From Flavobacterium sp. UGB4466 (GTDB lineage Bacteria; Bacteroidota; Bacteroidia; Flavobacteriales; Flavobacteriaceae): DNA of 36,518 nt. The DNA lies in assembly GCF_903469665.1 (NCBI RefSeq), contig NZ_CAGKLC010000047.1, positions 1-36,518 on the forward strand, given 5' to 3'. The position numbers were made by a program, and so were the translations under genes. Below the pieces are notes generated by a model. That model saw only the letters and a program-made list of their open reading frames with translations. It did no database searches and was not told the origin of the DNA. This document shows positions 1-7,889 of the stretch, piece by piece (the first letter of the stretch is position 1; each line of letters starts with the position of its first letter).

Positions 1-439
1 TAAAACCTTAGAAACTTAGCATCTCAGAACCTTAGAATCTCAGATTATTAGACATTTCAGCTAATTAAATCATTGAGAATAATAGAGTCTCAGAAACTTA
101 GAATCTCAGATTATTAGACATTTCAGCTAATTAAATCATTGAGAATAATAGAGTCTCAGAAACTTAGAGTCTTAGAATCTCAGAAACTTAGAAACTTAGG
201 ACCTTAGGACCTTAGAATCTCAGATTATTAGACATTTCAGCTAATTAAATCATTGAGAATAATAGAGTCTCAGAAACTTAGAAACTCAGTATCTTAGAGT
301 CTTAGAATCTCAGAAACTTAGAAACTCAGAATCTCAGAATCTCAGAAACTCAGAATCTTAGAATCTTAGAAACTTAGAATCTTAGAAACTTAGAATCTCA
401 GAAACTTAGAAACTCAGTACCTCAGAATCTTAGAATCTC
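1..439. repeat. 8-bp tandem repeat array (CTYAGAAN) with three copies of a ~72-bp unit
   Basis: The whole stretch is built from octamers of the form CTTAGAAT, CTCAGAAA, CTTAGAAA and CTTAGGAC in shifting order. Embedded in it are three near-identical copies of a ~72-bp unit, at about 31-102, 97-168 and 211-282, which contain a non-octamer core (GACATTTCAGCTAATTAAAT) between octamer ends. Copies one and two share their boundary octamers. No open frame or promoter is evident. It lies just beyond the terminator of the 499-2811 gene and probably varies in copy number between strains. The left end is cut by the window. Confidence 0.85.
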
Positions 440-444
440 ATAAA

Positions 445-479
445 AAAAAAAGCGTTCGTAAAACCCGAACGCTTTTTTT
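445..479 (-). terminator. Rho-independent terminator of the 499-2811 gene
   Basis: Inverted repeat with arms AAAAAAAGCGTTCG (445-458) and CGAACGCTTTTTTT (466-479) and a 7-nt loop. The run of A at 442-450 gives the U-tract for minus-strand transcripts, 20 bp after the stop of the 499-2811 gene. The arms are symmetrical, so it can also stop plus-strand transcripts coming out of the repeat array. Confidence 0.85.
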
Positions 480-498
480 ATGAACTGTCTGCTCCCTA

Positions 499-2811
499 TT
501 ACTTAAGATACGATTCTAACAAAGGACAATTGTATTTTTGAAAAGCAGCCGTTTTTCTATAAACCGAATAGAAATTAATCAGCTCCTGCCCTGCTTTAAA
601 CGGGTTCTTTTCTTCTTCCTCCGTTGAAACAATATTGGCGTAGTGATTGTAATACTTGCATTCAAAAATCATTAAACTTGCCAGGGCTTTTTCATTTGTA
701 TTTTTAGACATTTTCAAGGCTTTCTCGTAATACATTTTGGCCATGGATAAATTATAGTAATTGCCTTTTTGATATTTCTTTTCATTTTCTGAATTATCTC
801 CATACACATAATCCACATACGATTCACCCGAAGTCCAATCGTACGCAGTCATCATCCAGGAATTCCCCAAATACGACACATTAAAATAAGCATGTGCCAG
901 TTTCAGATTGCTTGTCGCTGTATTTTGTTTTTTTAGCTGAATCAACTGCGCAATAAAATCGGCTTTATTAAAACGATAGTCGAACTTTCGTTCTGTATCT
1001 CTTTGCAGAATTTTGGGCGTAAACGGATTCTCGTTTAAAAAGTCTTTATACGCATAATTTTTCTCCCAAAAATCTTTCGGCATACTGGCAAAAGTTTGGT
1101 AAGCCAGCTCCAAATTATTATTTCGGAATGCAATCGTTCCTTTCAAATCTTTATAATAATTGACATTTGGCGCTATTGTTCCTGAACAGATATACCTTTC
1201 GAAAGGCGTTTTGTCTTTTTTTTCCTGAAGTGCTATCAAACGATCTATATCTGCCTCGGTTGCATTATTCCGGTCAAAGTAACCAATATAACTGTAAAAA
1301 TAAGGCGCATTGTAGGCGGAGTATTCTCCTTCATTTTTAATATCTGATTTCATCGCCAGCAAACCTGCTGTCACGCGATCGCCTTTTGCAGCAAAATCTT
1401 TGCTGGCGATTCGATACAAACTGTATAAATTCTTAAACAAACCTAAATCGGTTTCCACCAAATTTTCAACCGAATCAAAATATTTAAAAAGCTGATTTTG
1501 AACCTCGTTATTTTTCAAATCGTCCTGCTTTAAAGAAACCAATGCTAACTGAATATTCTTTTGCATTTGTATCGAAGAATTGGCCTTTTCTGAAATCATA
1601 TCCGTGTATTTCTTTCCCAGGTCAATTTCGTCTCCTATAAAACAAAGCTGTGCAATCGCTGCTGTGATATAGTCCTTTTGCTCGCCTGAAGTCTGCTCTC
1701 TGATGGAAATCAAATAATATTCTAATTCCCTTAAATACAAAATATCATTCCTGAAATTCTCCTCCTTTGCTTTGGCATAATTTTCATACCAGACGGTACT
1801 GTCAAAAACCACCGAAGGAGTTCTGTCATTGGTGTATTGGGGTGTAAAAATCCAATCTTCAAGTTTGTTCACTTCCCTCCCGATCAAAAAACTCAAATAC
1901 AAGCTGTTCGGACTCAACTCGTAAACCTCCTGAATGTTTTTCAAACCTGGTGCCGGATTGCGCAAGCCTTCAATGGCCAGAATCACACTGCGCTCTTCAT
2001 CGTTTTGAGCCAATGCCAAAGTCTCTGCTGTTAATTTCCAGTTGTAATGCTGCAAAACCGCAAATGATTTCTCTTCGCAGGAAACAAATACTTTACTCAG
2101 TAAATAATTCTGCAAAGCTAAATCCTCAACACATAAAGCTTTATAATACAAAGCCCAGGGGCTTAAGATCGTGTTTTTATCAGCTGCAAAATAAGTATCG
2201 TACAAACGAATCACTTCATTCTTATCAGAGGCATAAAAACTGTACCTCAACAGTAAAAAGGCATAACGCTGTTTCAAAAAAGAATCTTTTGCCGTTTTGA
2301 TTTTCTTTTCGAAATCACTAACATCGGCTATTTTATGATCTTTACTGTCATAACCAATATTACCCCACGACTCCCATTTCACATCAGGATTACTGTTGTA
2401 CTCTAATTTTTTCGCAAACAAAATATAATTGAGAAGCGCCTTATTCTTTGAAAGCAATAAGGCTTCAATAAAAGTGTTCTTATCAAAAACTTTTTTCAGC
2501 GATTTCGTTTCGTAAGCGGTTTCAAATTTCTCAGCATCCGTTTCGTACAAAATAACATGTACGTCTTTTGGATCGACCTGACTGCCCAGTTTTTTCTTCC
2601 ACTCTGTACAATTCAATTCCTGATCTGCTCCCGAAACAGTATGGGTATCGTAGTAATTATCGGCCGAATAATAAAAAGGTGTCAGCTTAAAAAATCCTTC
2701 CCTTTGTGCTTTAAACAAAGCCAGTCTGCTGGTCTCAGGCGAAACACTCCACCCACAAGCCAAAGAGACCTGAACACTAAAAACAAAAAGTAAAGAGCTA
2801 AAAACGCGCAT
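499..2811 (-). CDS. Exported protein of unknown function with helical, TPR-like repeats
   Basis: I do not recognise a named family. The protein is about 770 residues. It begins with a signal peptide (MRVFSSLLFVFSVQVSLA, then CGW), so it is secreted, or lipid-anchored if the Cys is used; the residues before the Cys fit a lipobox poorly. The body is rich in Leu/Ala/Tyr helices that look like degenerate TPR repeats, clearest near the C-terminus (a YYNLSMAKMYYEKALK-type segment). No catalytic motif is visible. An ATG at 2838 in the same frame would add nine residues; I chose 2811 because it puts the basic residue right before the hydrophobic core. The start overlaps the end of the upstream 2798-3934 gene by 14 bp, so the two are probably translationally coupled and work together at the cell surface or in the periplasm. 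Confidence 0.7.
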   Translation of the reverse strand: MRVFSSLLFVFSVQVSLACGWSVSPETSRLALFKAQREGFFKLTPFYYSADNYYDTHTVSGADQELNCTEWKKKLGSQVDPKDVHVILYETDAEKFETAYETKSLKKVFDKNTFIEALLLSKNKALLNYILFAKKLEYNSNPDVKWESWGNIGYDSKDHKIADVSDFEKKIKTAKDSFLKQRYAFLLLRYSFYASDKNEVIRLYDTYFAADKNTILSPWALYYKALCVEDLALQNYLLSKVFVSCEEKSFAVLQHYNWKLTAETLALAQNDEERSVILAIEGLRNPAPGLKNIQEVYELSPNSLYLSFLIGREVNKLEDWIFTPQYTNDRTPSVVFDSTVWYENYAKAKEENFRNDILYLRELEYYLISIREQTSGEQKDYITAAIAQLCFIGDEIDLGKKYTDMISEKANSSIQMQKNIQLALVSLKQDDLKNNEVQNQLFKYFDSVENLVETDLGLFKNLYSLYRIASKDFAAKGDRVTAGLLAMKSDIKNEGEYSAYNAPYFYSYIGYFDRNNATEADIDRLIALQEKKDKTPFERYICSGTIAPNVNYYKDLKGTIAFRNNNLELAYQTFASMPKDFWEKNYAYKDFLNENPFTPKILQRDTERKFDYRFNKADFIAQLIQLKKQNTATSNLKLAHAYFNVSYLGNSWMMTAYDWTSGESYVDYVYGDNSENEKKYQKGNYYNLSMAKMYYEKALKMSKNTNEKALASLMIFECKYYNHYANIVSTEEEEKNPFKAGQELINFYSVYRKTAAFQKYNCPLLESYLK

Positions 2812-3934
2812 AATAACCGGATATATTTTGGGTTCCATAATCGTTGATGTATTTTTTATCGAAAGAGAAAAACGTCACTTTGGTCTGACTGTCGATTGGA
2901 ATTTTACTTTTTACGATCGAAATCATTTTGTCAAGTTCGTCTTCAGAAATTTTCTCAATCCTGATTTCGTCCCCGTTTCTCAAATAAGTCTGTCCCACTA
3001 AAATATCGTCTTGCAGTATATATTTAGCGTCTGATACTTTTTTTAATTTAACGGTATCGTTTTGAATCCTGTCATAATCGGATAAAATTCCCTTAAACTG
3101 ATTGCCTCTGAAAACAACTGCCCAACTGTACAATGGCAGAGCAATATCAAGCTTTAAACCGTATTGGTTGTGTGTAATATATTGTGCCAATTCTTCGCTG
3201 GTTCCTATGGAATTTTTGGTAGTAAAATCTTCCGGTTTACTCAAATTGTAACACATCAGCAAGCCTTTATCTACAGGTGGAATTCCTGCTTTTGAAGCAT
3301 ATTTGTATTGCCAGAGTCTTATGGTAGCCGAAACTGCAGTCGCAGGATAGTTTTTCTTGATTTGCTTTAACAAGTAAAAATAATTGTCTTTTGATTTTTC
3401 CGACCAGTCACAATCAATCAGGATTTCTTTAAAATCAACTTTCAATTTTGCCATTTCACTCGATTTTACCGAATCATAATTCAACTGTTTACGATTCTCC
3501 TGCTTGTAATAATCTTTTGGATACACAATCGAACTGGCTATTTTCTCGGCTTTTGAGTCATTCCTTTTCATTCCTATCTGTTCAATACGTTTGGCAATTC
3601 TCACAGCCAAACTGTCCAGTTGCTTTTTTCCGGATTTCAAAACCACTTCATTGGTAATAAAAATACTGGGGGTAATTTCAGGATTGCTTTCATTTAATCT
3701 GATATCGTGAAGGGTGGCAACCGGCAAAGGTTCTTTAGCATACGGATTCCAGTCTACATCAAAAAAACGAATGTACAAATGTTTTACTTTCAAGTCTTTT
3801 ATCAACGAATCATCTGTGTTTTCGAAATTCAAATCGGTTTTCCAATAACAAAACGATCGAACCACTTCATGTTCCTTCTCACAAGTTGCTCCGTTAAGTA
3901 CCACAAAGAGCAAAATAAAAATGATATTCTTCAT
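2798..3934 (-). CDS. Exported (possible lipoprotein) protein with barrel-like core, function unknown
   Basis: 378 residues. The N-terminus is a hydrophobic leader ending in NGATC (Cys18), which could be a lipid-anchored Cys, although Thr at -1 is unusual. Alternating strand and helix segments such as FKEILIDCDWS, AVSATIRLWQYKYA and DKGLLMCYNLS resemble a TIM-barrel sugar-hydrolase fold, but I cannot point to a certain acid pair, so no enzyme activity is claimed. It is the first gene of a two-gene minus-strand unit, and its stop lies inside the start of the large helical-repeat protein. A surface or periplasmic complex of the two is an inference from this overlap. Confidence 0.65.
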   Translation of the reverse strand: MKNIIFILLFVVLNGATCEKEHEVVRSFCYWKTDLNFENTDDSLIKDLKVKHLYIRFFDVDWNPYAKEPLPVATLHDIRLNESNPEITPSIFITNEVVLKSGKKQLDSLAVRIAKRIEQIGMKRNDSKAEKIASSIVYPKDYYKQENRKQLNYDSVKSSEMAKLKVDFKEILIDCDWSEKSKDNYFYLLKQIKKNYPATAVSATIRLWQYKYASKAGIPPVDKGLLMCYNLSKPEDFTTKNSIGTSEELAQYITHNQYGLKLDIALPLYSWAVVFRGNQFKGILSDYDRIQNDTVKLKKVSDAKYILQDDILVGQTYLRNGDEIRIEKISEDELDKMISIVKSKIPIDSQTKVTFFSFDKKYINDYGTQNISGYYARF

Positions 3935-4025
3935 ATTTTAAAAATCCTTACAAATTCCAATCAAAATTAACATTAATTAAGGTAAGGATATTGATTATTT
4001 ATGAACAACTTTTGCTTTGGATTCT

Positions 4026-4033
4026 TACCTTTG
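4026..4033 (+). promoter_or_regulatory. Putative -7 element (TACCTTTG) for prmA
   Basis: Exact match to the Bacteroidota -7 consensus TAnnTTTG, 14 bp before the chosen prmA start. No convincing TTG -33 box lies 17-23 bp upstream, so support rests on the -7 element alone. Confidence 0.4.
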
Positions 4034-4047
4034 CAAAAATTTTTTTT

Positions 4048-4881
4048 ATGTCGAATATATATTTAGGGTACCATTTTACAATTGAACCAAAAGAACCGGG
4101 TTCTGAAATTTTAATTGCTGAATTAGGCGAAAAAGCGTTTGAGACTTTTACAGAAACGGAGAACGGAATTTCGGCTTTTGTGAAAAAAGATTTATGGGAC
4201 GAGAATATTCTGGACGACATTTATATTTTACAATCCGAAGAATTCAAAATCGAATATACCATTGAGGAAATCGATCAGGTCAACTGGAATGAGGAATGGG
4301 AAAAGAATTTTGAGGCTATTGATGTAGACGGAAAATGCCATGTTCGCGCTCCTTTTCATGAGAAAACAAACGCTGAATTTGATATTGTAATCGAACCAAA
4401 AATGAGTTTCGGAACAGGTCATCATGAAACTACACACATGATGATTCAGCATTTACTGGAAATCGATGTTCAAGGTTTGAAAACACTGGACATGGGTTGC
4501 GGAACAGCCATTTTAGCCATTTTAGCCGAAATGAAAGGCGCTCAGCCAATTGACGCTATTGATATCGACAACTGGTGCTACCTGAACTCAATCGAAAATG
4601 CAGAACGCAATAATTGCCAGCACATCTCCGTTTACGAAGGCGACGCGGCCTTGCTAGCCGGAAAAAAATACGATTTAATCATTGCTAACATCAACCGAAA
4701 TATCTTATTAAACGATATGCAAAGTTATGTTGATTGTTTAAATCCGAAAGGAATCTTGCTTTTGAGCGGGTTTTATGAAGAGGACATTCCTTTTATCGAT
4801 GCTTCTTGCACCGAAAAAGGCTTAACATATGTTAAAAAGTTTCAAAGAAATAACTGGGTTTCATTAAAATACGTAAATTAG
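4048..4881 (+). CDS. prmA: Ribosomal protein L11 methyltransferase PrmA
   Basis: 277-residue SAM-dependent methyltransferase that trimethylates ribosomal protein L11 in the cytoplasm. The C-terminal Rossmann domain shows SAM motif I (LDMGCGTAILAIL), preceded by the PrmA-type segment MSFGTGHHETTHMM. The substrate-site motif is NINRNILLNDM, in place of the usual N-P-P-Y type. The open frame extends upstream to a TTG at 3991, but family proteins begin near MSNIYLGYHF, and a -7-like element lies between the two positions, so ATG 4048 is preferred. clpS follows on the same strand 118 bp downstream, a neighbour pairing I recall from other Bacteroidota. Confidence 0.93.
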   Translation: MSNIYLGYHFTIEPKEPGSEILIAELGEKAFETFTETENGISAFVKKDLWDENILDDIYILQSEEFKIEYTIEEIDQVNWNEEWEKNFEAIDVDGKCHVRAPFHEKTNAEFDIVIEPKMSFGTGHHETTHMMIQHLLEIDVQGLKTLDMGCGTAILAILAEMKGAQPIDAIDIDNWCYLNSIENAERNNCQHISVYEGDAALLAGKKYDLIIANINRNILLNDMQSYVDCLNPKGILLLSGFYEEDIPFIDASCTEKGLTYVKKFQRNNWVSLKYVN

Positions 4882-4999
4882 ATAGTTAATTATCTGTTTA
4901 TTAAATAGTTCACAGATATCGATCTTTTAAATTCCGATGCAATCTGTGCACACTGTGACCAAAAAATTAGTAATTACAACAGTACAAAAAACTAAAAAA

Positions 5000-5275
5000 A
5001 TGAGTACTAAAGAAAAAGTAAGAGAAAGAGTTCGCGAAAAGGAAGCAACAGGTTTCAATAACGAAATCATTGTTTACAACGACGATGTAAACACTTTTGA
5101 TCACGTAATTGACACTTTGATGCGTGTTTGCAGTCATACGCCAGAGCAAGCAGAACAATGTTCCCTAATTGTACATTACAACGGAAAATGCACTGTAAAA
5201 ACAGGGCCTATTGAAAAATTAAAACCGCAATGTACCCAACTTTTGGAAGCCGGATTAAGCGCTGAAATTGTTTAA
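5000..5275 (+). CDS. clpS: ATP-dependent Clp protease adaptor ClpS
   Basis: 91-residue adaptor that delivers N-degron substrates to ClpAP/ClpCP. After a charged, flexible N-terminal extension (KEKVRERVREKE), the ClpS core is clear: YNDDVNTFDHVIDTLMRV, then the helix with EQAEQCSLIVHYNGK, then the final strand LEAGLSAEIV. Asp-Asp in NDD and the HYNGK segment belong to the conserved N-degron pocket and Clp contact surface of the family. The frame is open from ATG 4937, but the extra 21 residues do not look like ClpS, and ATG 5000 gives the usual length. The gene is followed within 16 bp by a very strong hairpin terminator. Confidence 0.93.
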   Translation: MSTKEKVRERVREKEATGFNNEIIVYNDDVNTFDHVIDTLMRVCSHTPEQAEQCSLIVHYNGKCTVKTGPIEKLKPQCTQLLEAGLSAEIV

Positions 5276-5290
5276 TTGCAAATAATTTAA

Positions 5291-5339
5291 AAACGATTCT
5301 ATTTTATTCTATATTTGAATAAAATAGAATCGTTTTTTT
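5291..5339 (+). terminator. Strong terminator after clpS, abutting the next start codon
   Basis: Perfect 19-bp inverted repeat: AAACGATTCTATTTTATTC (5291-5309), loop 5310-5316, complementary arm 5317-5335, then T up to 5339. The next base is the A of the ATG at 5340. The hairpin ends clpS transcription and separates it from the downstream membrane-enzyme pair. Confidence 0.88.
5310..5317 (+). promoter_or_regulatory. Putative -7 element (TATATTTG) inside the terminator loop
   Basis: The loop and first stem base of the clpS terminator spell an exact TAnnTTTG -7 element. Transcription from it would begin around 5323-5325 and leave a leader of about 15 nt for the gene at 5340. No good -33 box is seen at the expected distance, so this is tentative. 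Confidence 0.35.
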
Positions 5340-6611
5340 ATGGAAGAATACGGAAAGATATTGATTATTGCAACGCCGATTTTTTTAGTATTAATTATAA
5401 TCGAAAAATTATACGGCATTTATAAAAAGAACGACACCGCTCCTTTAATAGACAGCGTATCGAGTATCAGCTCCGGAATTACCAATTCAGTCAAAGACGT
5501 CCTGGGATTGAGTCTGACCTTCATTTCATATGAATGGCTGGTTTCTAAAATTGCGCTTTATCATCTGGAAGCCAACCTACTTTCTTATGGTATTGCTTTT
5601 TTTGTAATTGATTTTTATGGCTATTGGAGTCATCGATGGGCGCATCAGATTAATCTTTTCTGGAACAAACATGCCATTCACCACAGCAGTGAAGAATTTA
5701 ACCTTGCCTGCGCATTACGCCAGCCTATCGCAAGTCTGGTTAATTTGTTTACCTTCTTATTAATTCCGGCCGCATTGTTAGGAGTTCCGGCTTCTGTAAT
5801 AGCCATTACCCTGCCCCTCCATTTGTTTCTGCAGTTTTGGTACCATACCAAACACATCAAAAAAATGGGCTTTCTGGAATACATCCTGGTTACCCCCTCA
5901 CATCATCGGGTACATCATGCTATAAACCCTGAATATCTAGATAAAAACCATTCTCAGATTTTTATTTTCTGGGACAAACTTTTTGGTACTTTTCAGGCCG
6001 AATTAGACGATGTTCCGCCAGTTTTTGGTATTACAAGACCGGCACAAACCTGGAATCCTATCCGAATTAATTTTCAGCATTTAACTTTACTGATTAAAGA
6101 CGCCTGGCGTGCCGAAAACTGGAAAGACAAACTCACAATCTGGTTTAAACCCACCGGCTGGAGACCCGAAAATTTTGAAGAAAAATATCCTGTAACCAAA
6201 ATCGAAAATGTTTTTGCCTTCAATAAATATGGTACTCAAAATTCACAAAAGCTAATTTACTGGTCCGTAACTCAAATGTTAATCACACTATTGTTTGTGA
6301 CGTATTTATTTGATAATGTCGCCAAAATCGGATTGCCCAATATCTTCCTCTACGGATTTTTTATTCTGATTACAATCTACAGTTACAGCGAATTGATGGA
6401 CAAAAGTAAATATGCCATCTTTTGGGAAGGATTACGCTTTAGTATTGCCATAGGCATCATCATGTACTATGGAGACTGGTTTGGCTTAAATCAAGTTATC
6501 CCTTTTGGTAATCCTGTTATTTTAACCTATTTGACCTTATCCTTTTTAATTACAATTTACTTTGTAAATATTGATTTTAAAAACTACCGAAACCAACCTG
6601 TTAATTCATAA
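5340..6611 (+). CDS. Sterol desaturase / fatty acid hydroxylase family, alkylglycerol monooxygenase (AGMO)-like
   Basis: 423-residue integral membrane di-iron hydroxylase. The eight-histidine pattern of the superfamily is complete: HRWAH (98-102), HAIHH (111-115) and SHHRVHH (188-193), plus H169. It goes beyond generic sterol desaturases. The segments HHSSEEFNLACALRQ, TPSHHRVHHAIN and WDKLFGTFQAE, the GITRP stretch after residue 229 and an extra C-terminal membrane block (from about residue 305) match my recollection of animal AGMO (TMEM195), which is about 445 residues. AGMO oxidises the ether carbon of alkylglycerols using tetrahydrobiopterin; the cofactor of the bacterial form is unknown to me. 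It is followed 7 bp later by a YhhN-family lysoplasmalogenase, so a role in ether-lipid cleavage is likely. A plain C5-sterol-desaturase annotation would be too general. Class confidence is high, substrate confidence moderate. Confidence 0.88.
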   Translation: MEEYGKILIIATPIFLVLIIIEKLYGIYKKNDTAPLIDSVSSISSGITNSVKDVLGLSLTFISYEWLVSKIALYHLEANLLSYGIAFFVIDFYGYWSHRWAHQINLFWNKHAIHHSSEEFNLACALRQPIASLVNLFTFLLIPAALLGVPASVIAITLPLHLFLQFWYHTKHIKKMGFLEYILVTPSHHRVHHAINPEYLDKNHSQIFIFWDKLFGTFQAELDDVPPVFGITRPAQTWNPIRINFQHLTLLIKDAWRAENWKDKLTIWFKPTGWRPENFEEKYPVTKIENVFAFNKYGTQNSQKLIYWSVTQMLITLLFVTYLFDNVAKIGLPNIFLYGFFILITIYSYSELMDKSKYAIFWEGLRFSIAIGIIMYYGDWFGLNQVIPFGNPVILTYLTLSFLITIYFVNIDFKNYRNQPVNS

Positions 6612-6618
6612 ACCGATT

Positions 6619-7296
6619 ATGAGAAATCACTATTTTTTTAAATCCTTTATTGTTGTCAGCATTCTATATCTAATTATTTTGTTTTTAGAATACCAAAATC
6701 TGGACTTATTTCTAAAACCTGTTTTGGTACCATTATTAGGATTCGGAGTTTATTTTCGCGGAAAGTTTCCATCAAAAAATATCCTTTTGGGAGCATTATT
6801 ATTTTCCTGGCTGGGTGATGTAATTCTTCTTTTTGCAGATATTGGTGAGATTTATTTTATTTTAGGGCTTCTTTTTTTCTTGATTGCTCACCTCATGTAT
6901 TGCGTCCTGTTCAACAAACAAACAAAGAGAAATACTTCTATCAATAAAGTTCTTTTCGCAATTGGCAGCCTGCTTATAGCTTTTTATCTGGTTGGGATGG
7001 TTTTATTTTTGATGCCAAATCTAGGTGAATTAAAAATCCCTGTAATCATTTATGCAGCCGTAATTTCGACAATGTTGCTGTTTGCTTTTAATGGTAGTCT
7101 GAGTTGGAAAAAAACAGGCAGTCTTTACGTTTTAGTTGGTGCCCTTTCATTTGTTATTTCTGATAGTATTTTGGCTTTCAATAAATTTCATGCTCCCATC
7201 GAAAAAAGTTCCTTTTTTATCATGCTTACCTATCTTGTGGCACAATATCTGATTGTAATTGGTATTTTAAAACTAAATACTAAAAAAGCAGATTAA
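6619..7296 (+). CDS. YhhN-family membrane protein, putative lysoplasmalogenase (TMEM86-like)
   Basis: 225-residue polytopic membrane protein with about eight hydrophobic segments. Family hallmarks are the KPVLVPLLGFGVYF segment early on, LFSWLGDVILLF with the conserved Gly-Asp, and GLLFFLIAHLMYCVLF with the conserved Ala-His; a second Asp follows in FVISDSILAFNKF. Animal TMEM86 and bacterial YhhN proteins hydrolyse the vinyl-ether bond of lysoplasmalogens. The frame is open from an ATG at 6571 inside the upstream gene, but the family N-terminus fits ATG 6619, 7 bp after the AGMO-like stop. This spacing indicates one transcript with that gene. The actual substrate here is inferred. Confidence 0.85.
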   Translation: MRNHYFFKSFIVVSILYLIILFLEYQNLDLFLKPVLVPLLGFGVYFRGKFPSKNILLGALLFSWLGDVILLFADIGEIYFILGLLFFLIAHLMYCVLFNKQTKRNTSINKVLFAIGSLLIAFYLVGMVLFLMPNLGELKIPVIIYAAVISTMLLFAFNGSLSWKKTGSLYVLVGALSFVISDSILAFNKFHAPIEKSSFFIMLTYLVAQYLIVIGILKLNTKKAD

Positions 7297-7316
7297 CTGC
7301 AGAATGTAGTGATGCA

Positions 7317-7349
7317 AAAGATTTACAATCGTTTTTCCCGTAAATCTTT
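7317..7349 (+). terminator. Possible weak hairpin after the yhhN-like gene
   Basis: Inverted repeat AAAGATTTAC (7317-7326) and GTAAATCTTT (7340-7349) around a 13-nt loop, 20 bp after the stop. There is no run of T after it, so it may be a transcript-stabilising hairpin rather than a true intrinsic terminator. Confidence 0.35.
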
Positions 7350-7379
7350 AAATCCTTATCAGCTGTGGTAAAAACACTT

Positions 7380-7387
7380 TACATTTG
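7380..7387 (+). promoter_or_regulatory. Putative -7 element (TACATTTG) for the 7409 lipoprotein gene
   Basis: Exact TAnnTTTG match 21 bp before the ATG at 7409. No clear -33 TTG is found at the expected distance. Confidence 0.4.
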
Positions 7388-7408
7388 TAGGACCAACATT
7401 AATAAACC

Positions 7409-7861
7409 ATGAAAAAAATAGCCCTTTTTATTGTTCTCATTATCAGCGTGACATCTTGTATAAGCACAAAATCAACTTTAAAAAATGTAGATGACAATGC
7501 TCCTGATCTTGTTTTAAAGAAAGACAATACATTTTCGATTACGCTTTTCAGCAACGATAAAAAATACGGTTACGACCCTGATTATCCCGTGAACCTGTTT
7601 TTTCAAAATACCCGAAATGAAGCTCTAAACGAAACTCGTTTCTTAAATGCTTTAGCAGGTCCAAATGGTGAAAAAATAACCTATACCCGTCTGGAAACCT
7701 GTTGTCCTTTTCCAACTAAAAGAAGCGATATGGGTGCCGGGTTCCTGAATGTATATGAACTGAAATGGGACGGGCAAAAGAAGCCGGTAAAACTCTACCT
7801 GAACATTTATGAAAAAGGCGTTTTAATGGTGCCAATGGGATTGCGTTTGAAGAGCAATTAA
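7409..7861 (+). CDS. Small lipoprotein of unknown function
   Basis: 150 residues with a classic lipoprotein signal peptide: MKKIALFIVLIISVTSC, Cys17 being the lipid-anchored residue. The mature part has a conserved-looking pair CC in LETCCPFPTKR and short strands, suggesting a small beta-rich domain. No enzyme motif is seen. Its own -7-like promoter lies just upstream, and a small membrane protein gene follows 28 bp later. kdsA is two genes downstream, so an aldolase name transferred by neighbourhood would be wrong: nothing in this protein resembles KdsA. Confidence 0.75.
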   Translation: MKKIALFIVLIISVTSCISTKSTLKNVDDNAPDLVLKKDNTFSITLFSNDKKYGYDPDYPVNLFFQNTRNEALNETRFLNALAGPNGEKITYTRLETCCPFPTKRSDMGAGFLNVYELKWDGQKKPVKLYLNIYEKGVLMVPMGLRLKSN

Positions 7862-7889
7862 AAAATAAAGTTACACTCAGGATTATACT

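Noticed and set aside
1..439. CRISPR array
   Set aside because: The repeats are contiguous octamers and a tandem 72-bp unit without unique spacers, and there are no cas genes nearby.
1837..2793. Plus-strand frames of 65-116 codons inside the 499-2811 gene
   Set aside because: Antisense shadows of a long coding gene, rich in Cys/His/Ser and without domain features or promoters.
3991..4047. Upstream TTG start of prmA
   Set aside because: The extra residues are not PrmA-like, and a -7 element lies inside this stretch.
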